DNA from: Myxococcales bacterium
GTDB lineage: Bacteria; Myxococcota_A; Polyangia; Polyangiales; Polyangiaceae
Direction: 5' to 3'
Assembly (NCBI GenBank): GCA_016712525.1
Contig: JADJQX010000007.1
Location: forward strand, 1,488,001 to 1,552,000
Length of the DNA stretch: 64,000 nt
Part shown: positions 60,205 to 64,000 of the stretch, in pieces
Numbering within the stretch: the stretch's first letter is position 1
Layout: each line of letters opens with the position of its first letter
Program-made: the position numbers and the translations under genes
The notes under the pieces: model-generated
What the model was told of the DNA's origin: nothing
Seen by the model: only the letters and a program-made list of their open reading frames with translations
Databases searched by the model: none

Positions 60205-61863
60205 GTGATCTGCTCTCTCTGCGGCCGTAACAACGCGTCCCACCTCGTGTTCTGCGAGGAGTGTGGCAATCGCCTCGCCCCGCGCGTGGCCCCACCCACG
60301 CCCCTCGTCGAGGCTCCCCCGCGCCCGGGCGCCGAGGTGCGCTGTGGCATGTGTGGAACCTCGAACCCTCTGGGTGAGCGGTACTGCATGGCCTGCGGTC
60401 AAGCGCTGCCCCAACCTCAGGCCGCGCCGCCGGTCCCGGTGCCACAGCCCGCCGTGCACGTCCCGCAGCCCGTGCCCGTCGCGCACACTCCGGCGCCGCT
60501 GCCCGTCGCCCCGGCCCCCCAACCGGTCCTCGTCGCGCCCGTGCAGAACGTCCAACCCGTCCCGGTCGCGGCCGCCTACCCTTCGCCTGCGGCCCCCCCC
60601 GCGGCGGGCTCGGCTCCGAGGCTCCAGCCTCAGCCCGTGATCGACGTCGCCCCCCAACCGGAGGCGCTCGGGGCCCGCGTGTGCGGGCGATGCCAGGGCG
60701 CGAACCAGCCCTCGTCCCTGTTCTGCCGCTATTGTGGCGCGTCGCTCGCCAACGCCGGCGCGGCGGCCCCGGTCACCCCCGAGGCTCCACCGGCACCTGC
60801 ACCGGTGGCCCCGCCTCCCGCTCCCGCCGCGGCTCCCCCTCCCGCCCCGGCTCCCCCTCCGCCACACGCCGAGGGACCTCGGCCCGGGCACGTCTTCGCC
60901 AAGACCACCGTCGACGACCGGCCACCCACGGTCGACGATCGCCCCTTCGAGCTCCCGAAGCCCTCGGCCGAGCTCTCGATCGAGCCGTCCCGCCCGAAGG
61001 AGCCCTCGACCGAACGAGACTCGAGCCCGCGCAAGGGGACGTGGCTCAACACGAAGCCTCGTCCGTCGCGCGGCCAGCTCGTGGTGATCACGAAGGACGG
61101 CACGCCCGGACCGAGCTACCCCATCTACGACCAGGTCGACATCGGGCGCTCCGAGGGGGACGTGATCCTCGGCGACGACCGCTACCTCTCGCCGCGTCAC
61201 GCCCGGCTCGTGTTCCGCGAGGACCGCCTCTACCTCCGCGACCTGGACAGCGTGAACGGCCTCTTTTTGCGGGTCTCGTCGCTCCGCGGCAAAAAGATGG
61301 GGGACATCGAGCGGGCGCCCCTGCCCCCCGGGAGCCCGGCCTCCGCCGTGGCCGACGTCGACTCGAATGTGGCCATGGAGCTCCAGGATCAAGACTTGAT
61401 CCTGATTGGGCAACAGGTGCTAAGGTTCGAGGCTCTCAAAGACGGCGAGGCCGGTCTCGGTCCAGCCTCGGAGCACGGGACGCTGCTATTCGGCACGCCC
61501 ACGGCACCACGCTACGCTCGACTGAGCCAGCGCACCGTCGAAGGGGTTACGCGCGACGTCTACTACATTCGGAAGGTGGAGACCGTGCTCGGGCGAGAGT
61601 CGGGAGACGTAGTGTTCACGGACGATCCGTTTCTCTCGCGGCGGCACGCGGCCTTTCTCGTGCTGCCTGCCGGCGACGGTCGCTCCGAAAAAGCGCCGAA
61701 ATCCGCGGCGTTGCGTAAGCGAGCTGCCGTTCATCTCGTCGACCTCGGCTCGTCCAACGGCACGTTCCTTGGCCTCCGAGGCGAGACCGAAGTGCGCACC
61801 GGCGACCTCGTGCGGATGGGCCAGCAGCTCTTTCGCATCGACATCGGGGGTGGTCATGGTTGA
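60205..61863 (+). CDS. Triple zinc-ribbon, double FHA-domain protein
   Basis: A 552-residue protein. Three CxxC...CxxC zinc ribbons lie at about 3-23, 45-65 and 148-170, separated by Pro/Val/Ala-rich linkers. Two FHA domains follow: FHA1 about 292-400 (DIGRSEGDVILGD, LSPRHARLVF, DSVNGLFL) and FHA2 about 440-548 (VLGRESGDVVF, LSRRHAAFLV, LGSSNGTFLG). The conserved Gly-Arg, Ser-x-x-His and Asn-Gly residues are present in both. FHA domains bind phosphothreonine, so this is a likely reader of the Ser/Thr kinases in the window. It is followed by a PP2C phosphatase gene 60 bases downstream. GTG 60205 begins at the first zinc ribbon. Confidence 0.85.
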   Translation: MICSLCGRNNASHLVFCEECGNRLAPRVAPPTPLVEAPPRPGAEVRCGMCGTSNPLGERYCMACGQALPQPQAAPPVPVPQPAVHVPQPVPVAHTPAPLPVAPAPQPVLVAPVQNVQPVPVAAAYPSPAAPPAAGSAPRLQPQPVIDVAPQPEALGARVCGRCQGANQPSSLFCRYCGASLANAGAAAPVTPEAPPAPAPVAPPPAPAAAPPPAPAPPPPHAEGPRPGHVFAKTTVDDRPPTVDDRPFELPKPSAELSIEPSRPKEPSTERDSSPRKGTWLNTKPRPSRGQLVVITKDGTPGPSYPIYDQVDIGRSEGDVILGDDRYLSPRHARLVFREDRLYLRDLDSVNGLFLRVSSLRGKKMGDIERAPLPPGSPASAVADVDSNVAMELQDQDLILIGQQVLRFEALKDGEAGLGPASEHGTLLFGTPTAPRYARLSQRTVEGVTRDVYYIRKVETVLGRESGDVVFTDDPFLSRRHAAFLVLPAGDGRSEKAPKSAALRKRAAVHLVDLGSSNGTFLGLRGETEVRTGDLVRMGQQLFRIDIGGGHG

Positions 61864-61923
61864 TCTCGTTCCCTGTCGATCCGTCCCACACTCGGGTGTT
61901 TGCCCGATCGAAGAAGGTCGCGC

Positions 61924-63123
61924 GTGACCCAGCCGCCCCCCAGCGTCGAGAACCTCGCGGATGCGACGGAGGCCGAGGCCACCGCGGCCACGTCACCGAT
62001 TCGCGTACGCCTCTTCGCGCGCACCGACGTCGGTCAGGTGCGTGAGCACAACGAGGACAATTTCCTCGTCGCGGACCTCAGCCGAAAGTCGCGCGGCCTG
62101 CTCGAGGCGAACCGTCCCACGGGCATCGGCCCGCACGGCGCGCTCTTCGCCGTATGCGACGGAATGGGCGGCGCCGCGGCGGGGGAGGTCGCGAGCCAGA
62201 TGGCCGTCGACATCATCTACGAGCGCATGGTCGACGGCCTCGACGGGTTCCCGGCGGGCATCGAGCGCGACGACGTAGCGAGGCGCCTCGTCCGCGCGAT
62301 CGAGATGGCCGGCTTCCGGATCTTCTCCGAGGCCAAGAGCGACCGCTCGCGCCGCGGCATGGGCACGACGGTCACCGGCGCGGCCCTCGTCGACGACCAC
62401 CTCTTCCTCGGCCAGGTCGGAGACTCGCGCGGGTACATTCTGCGCGGCAACCGGCTCGTCCAGGTGACGCGCGACCAATCGCTCGTCAATCAGCTCATCG
62501 AGGCCGGCCAGCTCACCGAGGAAGAAGCCGAGACCTTCGAGCACAACAACATCATCCTCCAGGCCCTCGGCACGTCCGACACGGTGCAGGTGGACCTCAC
62601 GTACGTGCAGCTTCGCAAGGGCGACACGCTCTAGCTCTGCTCCGACGGCCTCTCGGGCATGATCCGCTTCGACGACATGCGCGACATCCTGCGCTCGTCG
62701 ACCGAGCCGCTCGACCTCTGCAAACAGCTCACCGAGCGCGCCAACGCCGCCGGCGGTCACGACAACATCACCGTCATCATCGTCCAGTTCGACGGCGAGG
62801 GCCTCCGCGAGCTCGACGAAGCCGGGATCACCGAGCTTCAGTACCGCAAATACATTCTCGAAAACGACGGCCAGGGCGCGTCGTACGGCCAAAACGACGA
62901 CGCCCCGCCGGGTGCGCTTTTTCGGCCCGACGACCCGAGCCAAGCCTCCGCCGGAATTCGACCGCTGAGCGTCCCCCCGGGCGGATGGCAAGAGCGTGCG
63001 CCGCACGTCGACGACGACAAGATCGACATCCCCGGAACCCACGTCCCGGCCTGGATCGTGGCGCTCATCGTGCTCGGGGTCGTCGGGGCGCTCTTCGTCT
63101 CGGCGGTCCTCCTCCTCAAGTGA
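61924..63123 (+). pseudogene. PP2C-type Ser/Thr phosphatase with in-frame TAG stop
   Basis: One frame encodes a PP2C phosphatase plus a C-terminal TM helix (399 codons), but codon 237 (62632-62634) is TAG. Before it come REHNEDNF, FAVCDGMGGAAAGE, GMGTTVTGA, GQVGDSRGYILR and DQSLVNQL; after it come LCSDGLSGM and GHDNITVIIVQF, which hold two metal-binding Asp motifs, then a linker and the helix WIVALIVLGVVGALFVSAVLLL. The stop replaces a residue in the strand before CSDG. The truncated product would lack part of the metal site. Both sides are undecayed, so the TAG is recent, an error or read through. GTG 61924 has an AAGG ribosome site. It forms a pair with the FHA gene. Confidence 0.85.
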
Positions 63124-63193
63124 CGCAGACGAGGCCTGCGTGCGGGCGCCGAGGCGCTTGTCACGCGCGCCCGATGCGCTACGGTGCGGCGAA

Positions 63194-63445
63194 ATGACAC
63201 AACCTTCGGTTCGCGTCGGATCCACTTCGCAGCTCTTCGTCGACGACGAGCCGTCGTGCGACGCGTGCGGGGAGAGCCTCGCGGCCGCCCCGGACGAAGA
63301 CGGCCCACCTCGCGGCGAGGGCGCCCTGCTCTGGTTCCGTGACGGCGCGTTCCGAGAAGAGAAACGGCCCCTTTGCCCGTCCTGCGCCGCTGCGATCGGC
63401 ATGACGGCCCTCTCGCGCTGGGCGAGCGAAGAGGACGAGGGCTGA
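63194..63445 (+). CDS. Small two-CxxC (zinc-ribbon-like) protein
   Basis: An 83-residue protein with CDACG (about 22-26) and CPSCA (about 61-65), enough to bind one zinc ion. Short acidic stretches surround the pairs. There is no signal or membrane segment. ATG 63194 lies 70 bases after the PP2C frame ends. The family is not recognised; it may be a small partner in the same signalling cluster. Confidence 0.6.
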   Translation: MTQPSVRVGSTSQLFVDDEPSCDACGESLAAAPDEDGPPRGEGALLWFRDGAFREEKRPLCPSCAAAIGMTALSRWASEEDEG

Positions 63446-63480
63446 CACGGTCGCCCCGGGGGCCGCGGCGCGATTCGACG

Positions 63481-63999
63481 TCAGTTGACGAGCTTGGGGT
63501 CGATCGAGGGGACCCGCGCCCCGTCGGCGAACGGGCTCGCTTTGGGCGGAGCCGCGCGGAGGCGTTCGTTGCAGAGCGCGTAGACGGGCGAGTCGAGGGG
63601 CACACGAGAGACCACGAGGGCGAGCTCCTGGCGTAGGAGCAGGCTCACGAGCCGGACGGCCATGTCCTCGGGCAGGCTCGGGTTCAGCACCAGCGCGAGG
63701 CGCACCCGCGAGCGCGTGGACCACCGGGCCGAGCACGCGATCTCCGAGAGGACCGCGCGCGATCCGGGGCGCCGCGTGGCGAGGCGCACGACGTGCTCCT
63801 CCGTGAGCCGAGGGTTCACGAGGAGCCTCCGAATGACCTCCGGGTGAGGATCGGAGAGCACCTTCTCGAGCGTGTCCCGATCGGGGCGCCTGGCGAGGCT
63901 CTTTCGCTCGCCGAGCGTGAGCACACGGCCTCGCCCGTAGTCCGGCACTCGAGCCTCGTCCTCGTCGTCGGCGCCGGGGAGGCGTGGGTCGCGCGACAC
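63481..63999 (-). CDS. HEAT/leucine-repeat-like protein, possibly partial
   Basis: At least 172 residues. Helical repeats such as DRDTLEKVLSDPHPEVIRRL and NPSLPEDMAVRLVSLLLRQE resemble HEAT- or DUF2336-like repeats. GTG 63999 could be the start, but it lies at the window edge, so the protein may extend further. No enzyme motif is seen; it is probably cytoplasmic. It converges on the small CxxC gene with a 35-base gap. Confidence 0.6.
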   Translation of the reverse strand: MSRDPRLPGADDEDEARVPDYGRGRVLTLGERKSLARRPDRDTLEKVLSDPHPEVIRRLLVNPRLTEEHVVRLATRRPGSRAVLSEIACSARWSTRSRVRLALVLNPSLPEDMAVRLVSLLLRQELALVVSRVPLDSPVYALCNERLRAAPPKASPFADGARVPSIDPKLVN

Positions 64000-64000
64000 G

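Noticed and set aside
62632..62634. Pyrrolysine or other amber recoding in the PP2C gene
   Set aside because: No pyl genes or special downstream element are visible, and PP2C needs no such residue at this position. Kept only as a remote option.

Overview
The window is GC-rich, densely coded chromosomal DNA from a Gram-negative bacterium. It most resembles a myxobacterium of the Polyangia type (Myxococcota, formerly Deltaproteobacteria). That placement is inference from content: four differently built Ser/Thr protein kinases, a PP2C phosphatase, a triple-zinc-ribbon double-FHA protein, many TPR proteins and Cys-rich lipoproteins, MJ0042-type zinc fingers, an alpha-oxoamine synthase of the serine palmitoyltransferase type, and a regulatory PTS with HprK next to rpoN. 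No insertion sequence, prophage, integrase or CRISPR array was found.

Layout. 1-6.1 kb: SppA-type protease (cut by the window edge), zinc-finger/TPR membrane protein, Cys-rich lipoprotein, HEAT-like protein, M23 peptidase. 6.1-18.8 kb: kinase, 1,845-residue TPR protein, CxxCH/PD40 lipoprotein, M48-like lipoprotein with a Pro/Gln repeat, second kinase. 18.9-22.9 kb: NFACT (RqcH-like) protein and a TPR-like/dynamin-like GTPase. 22.9-31.3 kb: the conserved run lptA-lptB-rpoN-hpf-ptsN-hprK-rapZ-ptsH-ptsI, linking LPS export, sigma-54, ribosome hibernation and a PTS phosphorelay with no sugar permease. 31.4-37.3 kb: a probable secretion operon of 5'-nucleotidase-like lipoprotein, exported D-rich protein and outer-membrane barrel. 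37.3-40.0 kb: zinc-ribbon protein facing a zinc-ribbon kinase. 40.1-43.1 kb: rpsO and a frameshifted pnp. 43.2-46.9 kb: 10-TM DMT-like protein, rhomboid protease, C39-like protease. 46.9-49.5 kb: an unusual three-gene operon (lipoprotein, unknown helical protein, 2OG-Fe(II) oxygenase) divergent from the oxoamine synthase. 51-54.1 kb: TPR/PEGA-like protein, fourth kinase, tRNA-Thr(CGU). 54.2-57.2 kb: GntR-regulated GMC oxidoreductase operon with a palindromic operator. 57.3-64 kb: threonine aldolase, TPR lipoprotein, acidic-tailed protein, FHA protein, PP2C phosphatase with an in-frame TAG, and two small genes.

Two conserved genes are broken by single-base-scale lesions: pnp by a -1 frameshift at about 42352, and the PP2C gene by an amber codon at 62632. 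Both are otherwise undecayed, so sequence error is a serious alternative to real mutation. A recurring promoter style is visible: a TANNNT hexamer ending 6-7 bases before the start codon, which implies leaderless transcripts. A well-matched sigma-54 promoter precedes rpoN itself.
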